64,000 nucleotides of DNA from Gerris lacustris (GCA_951217055.1 OX578283.1:63456228-63520227), one strand, 5' to 3'; counted from the first letter of the stretch, positions 22,332-34,716 are shown. Translations and numbers: made by a program. Notes: generated by a model not told the origin, from the letters alone.

Positions 22332-22339
22332 TACATTTT

Positions 22340-23090
22340 TTTGACTTTTTTTTTATATTATATTTTTCACTATTTTCTAAAGAAGAATATACTTAATCTT
22401 TGTTAAAACGTTCATTGCCTAAAAGTGCGTGAGTGGGCCTCACTCGTAAATTGTAGTTTTTACAAATATAAGAATGAAAGGCGACATTGTTCCTTCAACC
22501 AAATACTTCTTCCTAACTCAGTGTTATAATATGTTCTCAACGTCTCAAACACTTTCATGTAAATAGATTTACGCCAGGATATAATTAAGTAATGAAATTG
22601 AAATATAAGTTTGTGGATGAGTTGAGAAAACTCTTTGTATGCTCTTATTTAACAACTTTTTTTAAATTTATAATAACTATTTCTATGAAAATTTCTATCT
22701 AGCATACAAAATTTACAAAACATTATATTAGCATATATATAATATCAGCATATTTCTTTAGATGTTATTTATTTAAATAAAAAATAAAGTGACTTTGCTT
22801 AGTAATATTTAAATAACGGAATAAAATGTATGATAAATACATATTATAATAACTAAAAATAAATACATAAAATTAATAATTTATTACTTTATTAAAGCAA
22901 AATGGTCGTCAGTGGGTTAAGTACTAAGCAATCGAGCAAACGATCATTAATGGACAGATGTATTAGCTACTTTAAAAATGCGGCATGTATAAAATATGTC
23001 GATGTAAAACATGTCTTACCTCCATAGGATTTGGAAGCATGTGTGAGAGTTATGACAATGGTTTAGTGTTAATTTTTTTTCTTATAATTA
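22340..23090. other. AT-rich stretch with no recognised feature
   Basis: Low-complexity AT sequence dominates. I see no frame or repeat boundary. Confidence 0.45.
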
Positions 23091-23094
23091 TTTT

Positions 23095-23930
23095 GCATCC
23101 AAGCGTACCGAAAGGAACGAAATGGGATGTTCTGAAGAACGAAATTTTTTTATAATCCGATTTCAAAAATTCCAAGACAGACATTCGTTTCAGATATCAT
23201 GGGATATTTTTGGTTCCTTGTCTGTTTGTCGGTATGCTCTTTTAATTTTAATAACATTTTGATGGTAGATCTTAATAAGCCCATTGTTAGTTCCCTACAG
23301 CGATCATAGAATCCTTAAACGGAAAGATTTCCAACTCCCCTCTTTATCTACCTGTGTTAGACTACTAGCGCTCCAAGGTAATTTGTCGGTTAATATTGTA
23401 ACTAAATCTTTTACACCATTCAAAATATTTTGAGTTTCTTAATTCAAAGAAATAAATTTATAAATTAATTTGACAGTTTACTAGATTCGAACCAGGAATC
23501 TTTTTAATTCGGAGCAATCGCACATCTCACACAGCCACCGAGGCTGTTTTTTTTTTTTATTTCGTTTATTTAGAAAATAGTACAAATGTCTGACAACCAG
23601 TATTTGTTTATATTTTAGAATTCGAGGAATGTCAAAAGATCATAAGTAGTTTACAATTTTAACCGCCATCTGCTCGACCAGCGCTAGTGGTCTTACACCT
23701 CTAGAATACTGGAGTTGGATGCCCCTGGTTCCCTATTATAAGCTTTAACCTTCTGAGCCTGTTTCTCTTCCACGTGCGCACAAACATACATTTATTTACA
23801 CATATTATGTATCTTCAAATGTAATTTTCTGATTTATTTGAAATTTGAATGGTATGTCAAAAGTACCCCGCAGATAGCCCCAGATTAATCTTAACTAGGC
23901 TCTTTAAACAGTGCTGAATTAATATTTTAA
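23095..23930. repeat. R1-type end plus a tRNA-like SINE head and another dispersed repeat
   Basis: At 23100-23240 there is an R1 end (aagcgtaccgaaaggaacga, then ccaagacagacattcgtttc). At 23485-23545 the minus strand shows a tRNA-like B box (tggttcgaatc) and a cctcggtggctgtg region, suggesting a minus-strand SINE head. At 23765-23895 the motif cttccacgtgcgcacaaaca and the later gcagatagccccagattaat recur at 3195-3315 and (reverse) near 62180. All are fragments. Confidence 0.45.
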
Positions 23931-24091
23931 TTCATGTAAATATCAAAACAATGTTGACAGTTTTAAAAATTTCGGATGAAATATAATAAATTTGACAATA
24001 ATATTTAAAAGTAAATATTAAATGTTAAATATTAAATAATTACAAGATAAAAAGAACTTTTTATATACTACGTGTTTACATTTTCTGTCAT

Positions 24092-24396
24092 AAATCATAA
24101 ATTTGAAACCGTCAAAATGAAGATCGTTAAATACGGGATACGTCAAAACAAATAAAATAACTTGCGGATTTTTTCCGAATTAACTTTCTATACAGCAACA
24201 TTTGCTGATAACAAATTAAATTCTGTTGAAAGATGGCTGAAAGTATTAAAATAATGCATTGCCATCGTGTTCTGAGCTATTATAAAAGTTTCAAACGTCT
24301 AGCTACTCGGGAAGTTAGTTAAAAATCGATTGCAAGATTTGTACTGGACAAACAAACAAACAAGAAAGCAAGCTAATAAAAACGTAGTAAAATAGT
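24092..24396 (+). repeat. Left arm of a distant inverted repeat pair
   Basis: About 300 bp here align, at roughly 85-90 percent by eye, with the reverse complement of 27364-27673. Shared landmarks are ataacttgcggattttttcc, catcgtgttctgagctatt and acaaacaaacaagaaagcaa. The arms are 3 kb apart, so they are two copies of one dispersed repeat in opposite orientation. The region between them is not self-complementary. Confidence 0.85.
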
Positions 24397-25004
24397 AAAT
24401 GTTAAATATTTTAAAGGCATTCTAGTTTTTTCGAATTTTGTTAATTTAAATTTTTAAAACTGAATTTGCAGAATAATTTGGGTTTTACTATGTATAAACT
24501 TCGTGAGAGTACTTATAACTTGTTTTAATACAAGCGTGGTGTTCAATTAATTTGTTTTGCTTTGATAAATCATGCATAAGGTAATATAGGCTGTAAACAA
24601 CATTGAACTAACTTGTGAGTACAGAAGTCGTTTATATGACCTGCTATCGTAAAGTTTGGTAAATTCAGATATTCTAGTTATTAATTTAGTTTTGAGCCAA
24701 CTGAACAAAGTTATAAATTCACATTTGGAAATGGAATCGACTGAACTCCAATTACAACGAACTTACGTTATGCAATAACTTTTACAATATTCTGTTATCT
24801 ATGTTTTATTTAGTGATTTTTTTTTACATTTTTGTATTGACAGACCTTCTAATTAATTAATAATAATTTGGAGCACAATAAAATCGCCTCTTTACTAATA
24901 TTGTACTAATGAGTAACTTAGGGTCAGGGCTTTAACTTCCAACAGATGTATGATTCTAATTAGTTTACCGTGTTTAATATTTACAAATATGTCAGAAACA
25001 GAAA

Positions 25005-25797
25005 CGTGATGGAGGATACGCTATAGAAGTTAAGCAGGAGGAAGCAGCATTGGACGTGGTCAGTACTTGGATGGGTGACCGTTCTGAACTAACTGATTTA
25101 TTATCATTCTTCAAAAAAAACCTTATTTTTACTACCTATATTTTATTTTATTATTTGAAGTTTGGCGGTATTTTGTATTATGTAAACAAACTTTGACGTC
25201 ATCAAAATTATCGAACTAATAAATAATTATATTCGCTTATAACTTTTAAACTAATTGATTGAATTTAATCGTTTTTTTTTTATATTTGTTCCTAAATTTT
25301 TTCCGGTTCCAACGATATGCTATATGTCAAAAATCTATTTTTACTTTCGGTATTATTAATCGTCAAAGTTTAAAAATTTATAACTTCTAAATGGTGGCCA
25401 AAATCAAAATTAAATTTAGTGGGCTTGTTTGTCATACAGAAGAGGTACATTCAAGCCAAATTTCAACTCGATCAGGACCATTTTCGATTTATTACGATTT
25501 GTTTTAATTTTTGCTGACTCAGCAAACTGGGTTCAAGATGGCGGAAAAAGTTGATTTTCCGGGCGGCACAACTACAGATTAGGACTGATTTTTTTTGCCA
25601 AGTTTCAACTCACTAGGTTAAATACCTTGGGCTTACGATGATAACACACATACACACACAAATACATACGTCATGCTGAAAACCACTCAGGAGGTCTTAA
25701 AAACACCTAAAACGGATAATTCCGTTGAAATCTCGAAAAAAAAATTGTTTGGTGAAAACAATACTTTTCCTACTATTAGTAGTGTGGAAAAGTAAAA
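25005..25797 (+). mobile_element. 5S rRNA-headed SINE (SINE3-like)
   Basis: Bases 25022-25083 contain gaagttaagcagg and gtcagtacttggatgggtga, the internal-promoter half of eukaryotic 5S rRNA (AAGTTAAGCA...GGTCAGTACTTGGATGGGTGACCG). The 5' part of the 5S sequence and its 3' stem are missing or diverged, so it is not a working 5S gene. Downstream sequence continues to a small hairpin and A-rich end (ttttcctactattag...ggaaaagt, about 25767-25797), which I take as the 3' end. The right boundary and body membership are inferred. Confidence 0.65.
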
Positions 25798-25799
25798 AA

Positions 25800-27060
25800 C
25801 AGTCCTGGTTTACCGATATTTTGATTCACCGAGCTGTATATTCTTAATAAATGATCCATTGTCATGTTTTATTTGACTTTTGTACTAAGTTTAATCTCAA
25901 TATAATATTTTACTATTTTTATTTTATTTAAAAAAAAGAAATTAAAAACCTGTATCCATTAGGATATAAGCATCAGCTTTTTAAATTTATAGAGGGCTTC
26001 TGGAGATTGACTAACACACAAACTTTGAGTTAATTTAATTGGGGTTATGATAAAGGGTTCTAAATATTAATTTTTGGTTTACGGAAACAAATCGGACATA
26101 ACTTTGGAACTTCTAAAGTGAAAAGCTCTTTATTTGCCTACTCATAAAATGTATTTAAAAAAGAAATTAATTTTTTTCTTTAGTAAAAAAAGAAACTTTA
26201 AAGAAAGAAAGAAAAGAAAAAAAATTTTTTTTTTTTCATTATGATCGATTTTGTTTTCTCAATAGTTACAAATATATAGACGAAAAGAAAAAGTTGAGGG
26301 TATGAAAACGAAGCAGTTTGAATGTCGAACACGTCCAAACTGCCTGGGCTTTACAAAGCCGCGGTGAAAACATATCAAGGTTCTCCTACCAAGGAAAATT
26401 GCCAACATTCGTAACGTCCAAAAACTTATCCTTCCATCCACAACCGACCTCAAACTACTTAAGAACTTATTATTGTTTGCGAAACAAAGCCATTTTCGCT
26501 CTCTTCCCCCTCTACTTTCAGCCTTCGTCTCCCCCTTCTCCCACGCTTTTGAGAAAAGGATCTTTGTAAAACATTAATATTCAGTCTGGTTTCAAATACA
26601 ATAAAAACTTTTATTCCCTTTTTCCCTTTCCTTTCGCCTCTTATTCTTCTAATTTTATGGCATTTTGTAATTTGTAATTTCCACGCTTGAGGTATATTAT
26701 TACCCTGTAATAAAATGCGACAGTAAAAAAAAAAAGTACGACAAACTTTTTATCCTCTCTCCTACATTTATTTTAGAAGTAAAAGTAATATCAGTCATGG
26801 GAAAGTAAATGTATTAAAGACATTGTATAATTTACATAATTGGACCATATTTTAATTCTACTATCAAATCATTTAACACTTTTAAGTCTATTCTGTTTTT
26901 TAATGACTTTGTTCTGTTGGAAATTGTTTAAGAGATATTTGTATTCAACTCCCACATTTTAATTTATAAAAGAGATGACTGGGGCACTTACTCACTCGCA
27001 CACAGCACTCGAAACCACTTTATACTTCGACATTTATCAGTTAAATTTAGTTTTTGGAAC
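25800..27060. other. Stretch with no recognised feature
   Basis: This is AT-rich with homopolymers near 26160-26240. An 83-codon frame at 26318-26569 has no motif and is not called. Confidence 0.45.
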
Positions 27061-27069
27061 AAAGCTCCA

Positions 27070-27310
27070 TTATGGCACGTCTAGAGCCCGGGAGTGAATC
27101 CGAAAAACGACCGTCACAAAACTGACCGTCATAAAACCGAGCATCACGAAATCTACCGATGACAATAACTTGAGTAGAAGATGACTGATTTAGTTGCAAT
27201 TTGGTACACATGTTCATTTTACCATTTTTCAGGACATGTTTGTTGGACAATGCTATGCATCCAAGCGTTCGCGCGCAACGCTCACGTGAACATGAGCTTC
27301 AATTGTAAAG
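27070..27310 (-). repeat. Fragment of repeat family R2 (inverted)
   Basis: The segment starts with the complement of R2's right end (gagcccgggagtgaatccga) and runs into the core motif gttcgcgcgcaacgctcacg, the complement of the cgagcgttgcgcgtgaacgc core. It then stops near 27300. It is truncated. Confidence 0.7.
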
Positions 27311-27363
27311 TAATTGGCAACAACTTTTATTTTGTTTTTTTATACAACTTTTGTCATTTATTT

Positions 27364-27673
27364 TATTACTACGTTTTTATTAGCTTGCTTTCTTGTTTGT
27401 TTGTTTGTTTGTCCGGTACAAATCTTGCAAACGATTTTTGACTAACTTCCCGAATAGCTAGGCAATTGAAACTTTTAGAATAGCTCAGAACACGATGACA
27501 ATGCAATATTTTAATACTTATAGCCATCTTTCAGCAGAATTTAATTCGTTTTCAGCAAATTTTTCTGTATGGAAAGTTATTTCGGAAAAAATCCGCAAGT
27601 TATTTTATTTGTTTTGACATGTCTCATATTTACCTACAATCTTCATTTTGACAGGTTTCAAATTTATGATTTT
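27364..27673 (-). repeat. Right arm of a distant inverted repeat pair
   Basis: This is the reverse-complement counterpart of 24092-24396; see that entry. It abuts the R2 fragment at 27070-27310. Confidence 0.85.
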
Positions 27674-28076
27674 TATTAAGAGATTAACATTGAATGACAG
27701 CAAAAAAGGAAAAGTAAACAAAGAAATAAATTAAACATGTGACATCCAGGTTTGTTTACACTTGTGTCCTAGGTATCGGTTTAATTTTTCTGCATCTGTA
27801 CTTCTTTACTTGTACACATTATTCTTTTTTTCTTCTCTTACTGTCCCTACACGGGGGATATCAATGGCACGGTTTAGATTCGGTGTTGGCGAGATCCGTT
27901 GTACAAAGATTTGTCCTTTTATAGGTTTAAGATCAGCTCTCTAGATGGTTGTCATTTATATGAAGTAAATAAATTCGGAACTATTTTCTTTTCACTAACA
28001 TTATAATTATAACAATGACAATTATATTAGCAACATTACATATGATTCAACAGAAAATTTAAAAAAGTAGTATATA

Positions 28077-29426
28077 CAGGGTGTCCCACATAAGGTGTAA
28101 CACAGAAAAACCTGATGTTGTACATCACATTTCTGACGAAAAATGTTATATAACATAATGGTTGATTGACCTTCGTTTTCGAGATATTATATCGATTTTT
28201 CAATTATCTCATTTTCTGGTGACTTTTCCCATTAAAAACGTTATAGCGTAAATTCTAAAAAAGATATAAAGATGGGGTTTTCACCATTCAAAAGGTGAGA
28301 AAATTTGCTTTAAAAATGTCATGCTGCTTGCCCATAATACCCTTATAAAATAATTTTTATAAACTTCTAAATACAAAGATTTGGTTAATAAGAAATTTGT
28401 GGTCAACGTTCGTGCTAGCATAAAATTTTAATTTGTATAGTAAACGAATAAATTTGACGTCATGTAAAACTGGCGCATTTAATAAGCTTTAAAATGATAT
28501 AAATTGTTACCTAGTTTGCTTCAAGTTTAGAAACTTATTTGGATGAAAATGAGGTAATAAATGACAAGTTTATCAGTTTCTATGACTTTTAATGATCCTA
28601 AGACTTGTGAAAATATAGAAAGGGTAACAATAAATATAAAAATATCACTCCTTGTATTAACAAAATGAAAAATTGAATAATGTAGTATAGAAAAGTGTAC
28701 ATAATTGTTTACAAAAACTCAAAGTTACAAACCCCCCTCTCTCCCCGTTGCTGTTAATGGATCTTCTGCATCTTACGCTACCAGTTGTCCGTCTCATTCC
28801 TTAAGGCTTGAATTTGATAGTATCAAACGCTAAATTTGTTCTCTAAGCAAGGTCCTCCCTTGTGTTCAGCAATTGGCTATACACTTTAATTTTCACCTCT
28901 CCCCACAGGTAGTAGTCTAATGGAGTGAGATCGGGTGAACGAGGTGGCAAATTCACCACCCCATCCCGACCGATCTACCGTCTTAGATAATTGTAGTCAA
29001 GCCATAGTTCGCCGCTGCAGAAGATCCATTAACAGAAACGGGGGGGGGGGGGGGGGGGGGGGCTACTTTGAGTTTTTGTAAACAATTAAGTCTTAGGATC
29101 ATTAAAAGTCATAGAAACTGATAAACTTGTCATTTATTACCTCATTTTCATCCAAATAAGTTTCTAAACTTGAAGCAAACTAGGTGACAATTTATATCAT
29201 TTTAAAGCTTATTAAATGCACCAGTTTTACATGACGTCAAATTTATTCATTTGCTATACAAATTAAAAAGTTATGCTAGCAAGATCGTTGACCACAAATT
29301 CCTTATTAACCAAATCTTTGTATTTAGAAGTTTATAAAAATTATTTAATAAGGGTAACATTTTTTGTCAGAAATGTGATGTAGAACATCAGGTTTTTCTG
29401 TGTTACACCCTATGTGGGACACCCTG
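28077..29426. mobile_element. Mariner-superfamily element with long inverted arms
   Basis: The terminal repeat cagggtgtcccacataaggt is mirrored at 29397-29426 and flanked by TATA on both sides, consistent with a TA target site. The inverted similarity continues for several hundred bases on each side (such as acgtcatgtaaaactgg against ccagttttacatgacgt), so the element is a giant foldback. The left arm carries extra sequence near 28155-28330. The centre holds a minus-strand transposase remnant. A 23-nt poly-G run (29040-29062) interrupts the right arm. Confidence 0.85.
28770..29010 (-). pseudogene. Mariner-type DDE transposase remnant
   Basis: The minus strand reads WLDYNYLRR, a stop codon, then IGRDGVVNLPPRSPDLTPLD and YYLWGEVKIKVY. 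This is the conserved segment (RWIGR.GP..WPPRSPDLTPLDFFLWG) around the last catalytic aspartate of insect mariner-superfamily transposases. TAG replaces the usual tryptophan in RW. The frame downstream reaches ALRNETDNW with further stops. Upstream catalytic parts are absent. Confidence 0.8.
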
Positions 29427-29429
29427 TAT

Positions 29430-30080
29430 ATAAAATTATTTTTATCTTGTAATTTTCTTACTAATTATGGGTTTTAATGTCTCCCCTAACTTTGTATTAT
29501 TTAATATAGAATTCAATCATAGGCCATAATGTAATAAATCAATACAAATAAAAATCTATTGAGTCAAAGAAAATATAATAAAATAATACGAACTATAGAA
29601 ATAAAATATTTGAAACAAGACTCGATTAAATCTTGAAGAGTGAGGAAATAGTTTATTGAGTAGGGTCAGTCTATGTAAAGATTTTTCCGCTGTAAATCCT
29701 TTAAACATGTTACACACAAAAGGCTGACAATCTTCACAAAACTTTTATTGCCTCTTGAAACACAATATAAAGCAATTGCCTACCAGAGAGGAAAAAAACT
29801 AGTCTATTCTCGGTTAAAAACCAAAAAAGGAAGAAGAAAAATATAAAAGTTTTTGCTGAAGTATAAAATGTATCTTTGAAAAGCTTACTTCACTATACTT
29901 GCTTTACTTTTTTCCCTACTTCAATTGGCTTCATCGTGAAATATTCCTCAATAGGATGTGCAAATAAACTAGACGTACCTTACACAAGATTATGGATTTG
30001 TGGTAATAAAAAGTAGGTAGTGACAAGTACCAGATTCAGTAGCTTGTCTACTTGAAAGAAATAGATTTTCATACGGTTTT
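29430..30080. other. AT-rich stretch with no recognised feature
   Basis: No frame, RNA gene or repeat family is seen. Confidence 0.45.
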
Positions 30081-30081
30081 T

Positions 30082-30670
30082 ACTTTCTCATATAAAGAGA
30101 AAGTATTGTGATGGCGCGAAAATTCGATTTTGAGATTTTGATGGATTTACACGTTTTGAGGTCCCCTGAGTCCAAAAAAGTGGTTTTTAAAAAATGTCTG
30201 TCTGTCGTCTGTCGTCTGTCTGTCGTCTGTGCAGACGCCTGGAGCCCAAACTACTGGGCCGATTTTGACGAAATTTGGCATACATGTTCAGAAAAATCAT
30301 ACCCCGAGGCGAAATCGAGAAATGAATTTTAGCTCTAAATTTGGGGGCGCTACCCCCCAAAAACTCTAAAAAAACATGAAAAAAAATTATTTCTCGAAAA
30401 CGGTTCCGACGATTTTGATTAAAAAATTCTAAAATGTAGTCCATTTGAATACTAATCCAACGATATAAGCCGTTTTCCCGGGAAAAATCTAGTTCCTGAG
30501 ATATTAGCTTAAAACGCGGACGGAGAGAGCCCGGGTTCGATTCCCCGACCAGGAGAAGTTATTTTTATGATAAATTTTGATGAAATGTTCAATAATATTT
30601 AAATATACATTTGAAAACTAATAAATGGAAACACTGGGCTAAGTAATTATAAACTCATATATGAGAAAGT
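30082..30670 (+). mobile_element. TIR-bounded non-autonomous repeat, 589 bp
   Basis: Termini actttctcatata (30082) and tatatgagaaagt (30658-30670) are perfect 13-bp inverted repeats. The interior has a (tctg/tcg)-rich stretch at 30195-30232 and a tRNA-like B box, gggttcgattcc, near 30533-30544. The open frames here on both strands overlap each other and share no known domain. It is read as a non-autonomous element, superfamily unknown. Confidence 0.6.
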
Positions 30671-30881
30671 TTGTCTGAGTTGTCTCGGACCGATTTTTTT
30701 ATTTTTCCTAAAGTACGTATGTCAATTTTATTCTTCTATCAAGTGCAAAATATTATTGGTTTCCCCATAATATTTTGCCTAGTAAAGGCAATTTCTTGAA
30801 AAATTTCGTTTAATGTCTTTTTTTACTATTGAAAACCTTTTTAAGACAATTATGGTAACACTAGAAACATCGCCATTTTGC

Positions 30882-31423
30882 TTCCAAGCTTACTCAAGGT
30901 AACGGAAGCATTGTGTTCACATTTGAGAACGAAAAACTTTTATGTCTCCGATTTTAAAAACTCCAAGACAGAAATCCGTTTCAGACATCAGGGAACATTT
31001 TTGGTCTGTCTGTCTGTCTGTCGGTCTGTGTGTCCGCGAATTATGAAAGGTGTGACGATAACTTGAGTAAATGTCGACCGATTTTGATGAAATTTGGTAG
31101 ACATGTTCATTTTACCAATGCCCAGGACGAGTTCGTTGGACAACGTTATCCGTCCGAGTGTTCACGAGCAACACTCTCGTAAACGTGAACTTCAAATTTA
31201 AAATTGAAATTATAGGTCGGGAAAAGAATCTAACTTCCTCTATTCAATGAAACATTTTTTACAAATACAATTTTTTAGTAAAACCAACAGCGACACCGCT
31301 ATGAAGTGTTAAAGATCGCTAAAACTATTAATAGTGTTAACACATTATTACAATATAGTAATATAACAATAAAGTACATGCTAGAATGCGCCACACGAAT
31401 TATGTGCCACACTAATTGGCAGT
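30882..31423 (+). repeat. Dispersed repeat R1, uninterrupted reference copy
   Basis: It runs from gcttccaagcttactcaagg to ccacactaattggcagtc. Order within the unit: the caaggtaacggaagc end, a segment with tccaagacagaaatccg, a (tctg)n tract (31003-31030), the shared core cgag.gttcacgagcaacact, gcggtgtcgctg in reverse, and the final gtgccacactaattggcag. It preserves the site where the copy at 13480-15000 received a LINE. It is non-coding. Confidence 0.8.
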
Positions 31424-31424
31424 C

Positions 31425-31526
<102 letters not shown>

Positions 31527-31571
31527 CAAAGACGATTTCAGGTGTACTTCTTTTTTCACCTTTAATTTTTG

Positions 31572-31900
31572 CTTTCGAGCTTACCGAGGGGAACGAAAGC
31601 TATGTGATCGTTCCGAAGAGAGATAATTTTTTATTGTCTTCTATTTTAAAAATTCCATGACAGGAATCCGTTTCAGACATCAGGGATCATTTTTGCGGAA
31701 CTACACGGCCGATTTTAATGGTAAATTTTGATGGTAGCTCATGATTAGCCTATTGTTGGTCCCATACAAGTTTCAACCCTGCTACGCCTATTTATTTCTC
31801 TTCCACATTTGCACAAACATACATTTATTTACATCTATAGCTTCAAAAGTACTTGTCTGATTTGTATGAAACGTTTATATTAGTTCTATCATTAAAATAT
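31572..31900 (+). repeat. R1-type end fused to another dispersed repeat
   Basis: It starts gctttcgagcttaccgaggg and shares ccgtttcagacatcaggga with R1. It then diverges into a segment also seen at 3160-3260 and 23765-23860 (tggtcccatacaagtttcaa, cttccac.t.gcacaaacat). Confidence 0.6.
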
Positions 31901-32053
31901 ATTCAATAACATTTTGTTGATTCTCGAGTATATTATATGTTTATCTTCTTTTTTTAAAAAATTTGTTGATTAACTGAGAAACAAGTTTTTTGTGTTTTTG
32001 ATGAGAAGAAAAAAAAAAACGAAAAGTTGACCAAAATTTTTCTTTGCTATATT

Positions 32054-32750
32054 AGGGTCCGTAGGCAAAACCAAGGACCCTTATATTTTCCTGCGTGTGT
32101 CTGTCCGTCCGTTCTCTCGCGTGCTCTCACGGCTACACCTTTCGTCCGATCACTTTGAAATTTGGCATGTATGTGTCTTGTACCTGCCCACATATTTTAA
32201 AAATATTGCGACTTAAAAAAAATATTTTTAAAAAAAATTAGGGTAAAAAAACTTAAGGGTTACATTTTTTTTTTTTTTTCGACACCGTGAGGGGTATGAT
32301 ATGAAAGGGTACGTCGAGCTGATTACAAAAATATATAATTCTTTGGTTATAACTTTGATAGGGCGAGCGTAGGCGAGTTTGAAGCGGCTTTGAAACGTGT
32401 CCCCCCCCCCTCTATCTCGCTTATGTGAAGTGCAAAAAATCTGAAAAAATTCCTGAACATTCTTCGACCAAAAGTAAAGATACCACTTTTTGTAAATTTC
32501 GAAAGAAATATTATTTTATTTTTTAATTATGGTCTTTTCGATGTATTTATATGGTTGTAGTCCGGTTCAGTGGCAAAAAAATACTTTATCAGAGTATGTT
32601 TTGAGAAAATCAGACCCTTAGAATGGTTCAAAGTAAACTTTTTAGCATTTTTAAAAAACACTGTTTATACACTTTACAGTTAAACACTATATAGTGTGGC
32701 CGGCCTACGGACCCTCGCTGTGTGCTGACTAGCACACACTTGACCTGTTT
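32054..32750 (+). mobile_element. Dispersed TIR repeat family R4, copy 1
   Basis: agggtccgtaggc (32054) is mirrored by gcctacggaccct (32703-32715). The whole unit recurs at 58867-59582. Both copies share about 35 bp beyond the right motif (cgctgtgtgctgactagcac), so the inverted repeat is subterminal on that side. The interior contains ggtacgtcgagctgattac and a C run. There is no transposase. It is non-autonomous, superfamily unknown. Confidence 0.75.
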
Positions 32751-32759
32751 ATTTTCGAA

Positions 32760-33495
32760 TAAAAAATATATTTTCTTTTTGAATTCATACAAGATAAATG
32801 GTTGTGAAAATAAACTTAGCCTCCTCTTCTTATAACCCTTTAGCATTGTTACTTACAATTCAAAAATTCAAATATTCTGACCCACCTGGTTTTCTTGTAG
32901 CCCTAACAACATTGTTCCATTCATCCCTTTTTCACATTATGTTTACGTTAAATTTATTATTTCAAATAATTCAAAGGTATAGATGTGAATAAAACCTGAA
33001 TTATTACCATAAAACCATGCTTTTTGTGTCGTAAAGTTTACCAGAGCATGTAGGAAAGAAATTGGAAATGAAAATATGTATAATTTAGAGAATACACTTT
33101 TTTCAATCAAAAGTGTAAAATCAACCGAATATAGAATTAATTTCAGTAAATAACATTGTTATAAGACATACTTTACATAATTTTATATTAGATTTACATT
33201 TCATACTTTACATAATTTTATATTAATCCATTTCACTTTAAGTGTATACAACATTGTAATTATTAATTAACAATTAACTAATTTAATAATTAATCTTGTA
33301 ACAATGATAAACTCATGTTTTAAATTTTTGTGGTTTGTTTTGTTGAAGTCTGAATTAAGATATTATAATGCCAATAATCGAATAATAGAGTGTTATTTTT
33401 ATGAAATGCTTGAGCCAAATTGTTATTAAAATTATTTAACACAACTATTAACGAAAAGTGTTGGTAAAATGATTGAGTTTCACACTTGGTAATTT
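32760..33495. other. AT-rich stretch with no recognised feature
   Basis: Nothing is recognised apart from a short direct repeat around 33165-33230 (catactttacataatttta twice). Confidence 0.5.
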
Positions 33496-33499
33496 ACGA

Positions 33500-33716
33500 A
33501 TTATTATTATTTTTATTTTTTTTGGTTTTAGTCCCGTTCAACAGCCTAGGTCATTAAAGGACAGGGGGTTATTATCCGGCCACTTTATTTATCTAATCGA
33601 TGAGAACATCAGTGTGAAACATGTCTCACCTCTCTGGGATTCGAACTCACAGCTGGGGTTTAGACCTTGGTTTTAGAGTCGAGAGCGCTAACCACTCGGC
33701 TACACTGGCCCCTTAC
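33500..33716 (-). mobile_element. tRNA-derived SINE
   Basis: Read on the minus strand from 33716, it has the A box gtagccgagtggttagcgct and B box gagttcgaatccc at tRNA-like spacing (Leu/Ser type). A body follows, then an A-rich aataataat tail near 33490-33520. The acceptor stem does not pair well, so it is not a tRNA gene. No exact target duplication was identified. Confidence 0.7.
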
Positions 33717-33839
33717 GAATTATTTATTTTTATTAATTTGCAAATGATGCAAATACTAGATGGATTTACATGGAGTATTGAAAACGATCTGCATACGTTA
33801 TATTTCCATGTAAACGAACCGTATTTAATCTAGTTCCTC

Positions 33840-34715
33840 TTAAGATCAATTACTTTTCTCTTAAACAGCTTTTCAACGATTTGTATCATGATTGGTATCC
33901 ATTACTTTGTCATTTGTACCCCGTACGCATAACAACAATTACTGTACTCTTAAAGAGCATTTCAACGATATGCGTCATGAAGATAAAGGGTATTCATTAC
34001 TTGTACTCCGTACCCCTTTGAACCAATAGTTATAGTTCGAAAATTCATGTAAACAGTTACCTTCCCCTTGCTTTGAAGGTCAAGTGTGCAAATTTTCATC
34101 GAGATAGGAATAAAACTGTAGATTTGTACAAAGGAACATGCATATGTACACACATATGTTGACTTTTATATACATATATAGATATAGATATAAATTTCTA
34201 TTTTACCTCTCCCCCTTCTAAATGAAAATAAGACAAAACTGTACTTAAGGTCGGTACACCAAAAGTTGGTACAGTATCGTAATGAACACACCTACAGTTA
34301 CATATAAACACCTGACTGTATTGAGATCGTATTAGGCCGTTCGCAGTTTTATGTTTCTCCCCTGGGTAACCTGACACATCGATCGTACAAAGATAACCTT
34401 CTTTCACAGCCATCATAATTATGTGTCAAAATCAGCTGTTTTTTATTTACGTCAGAACTGTATCCAAACATTTTAAAATATTGTAAAATAATACATTAAC
34501 TGCATCAAAATATTTTAAAATATCAAAATACTGTCTCGTAAAGAGACATCCTTTCTGATTATTTAGATTGAGATCGTATCGTTTCCAATTCACCATGTAA
34601 ATGTAACTACTGGTTGCAAATGACTCATCATGAGCAACTCCCTTGAAAATGATCCCTGAAATAGATTTGAAACCACCAAATCTCTGATGTTGTCTCCTCT
34701 GAAAGATCTAGATTT
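33840..34715. other. Stretch with no recognised feature
   Basis: Short direct repeats (tttcaacgat.tg..tcatga at about 33870 and 33961) suggest local duplication. No gene or transposon was recognised. Confidence 0.4.
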
Positions 34716-34716
34716 C

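Noticed and set aside
25022..25083. Functional 5S rRNA gene
   Set aside because: Only the internal-promoter half is conserved; the 5' part and closing stem are missing, and the sequence continues into a repeat body.
30108..30444. Overlapping frames on both strands at 30108-30444
   Set aside because: They lie in a TIR-bounded repeat with a tctg tract. Neither shows a domain and they overlap in opposite directions.
33960..34420. Minus-strand frames of 63 and 72 codons
   Set aside because: No domain, no splice signals and no similarity to other parts of the window.
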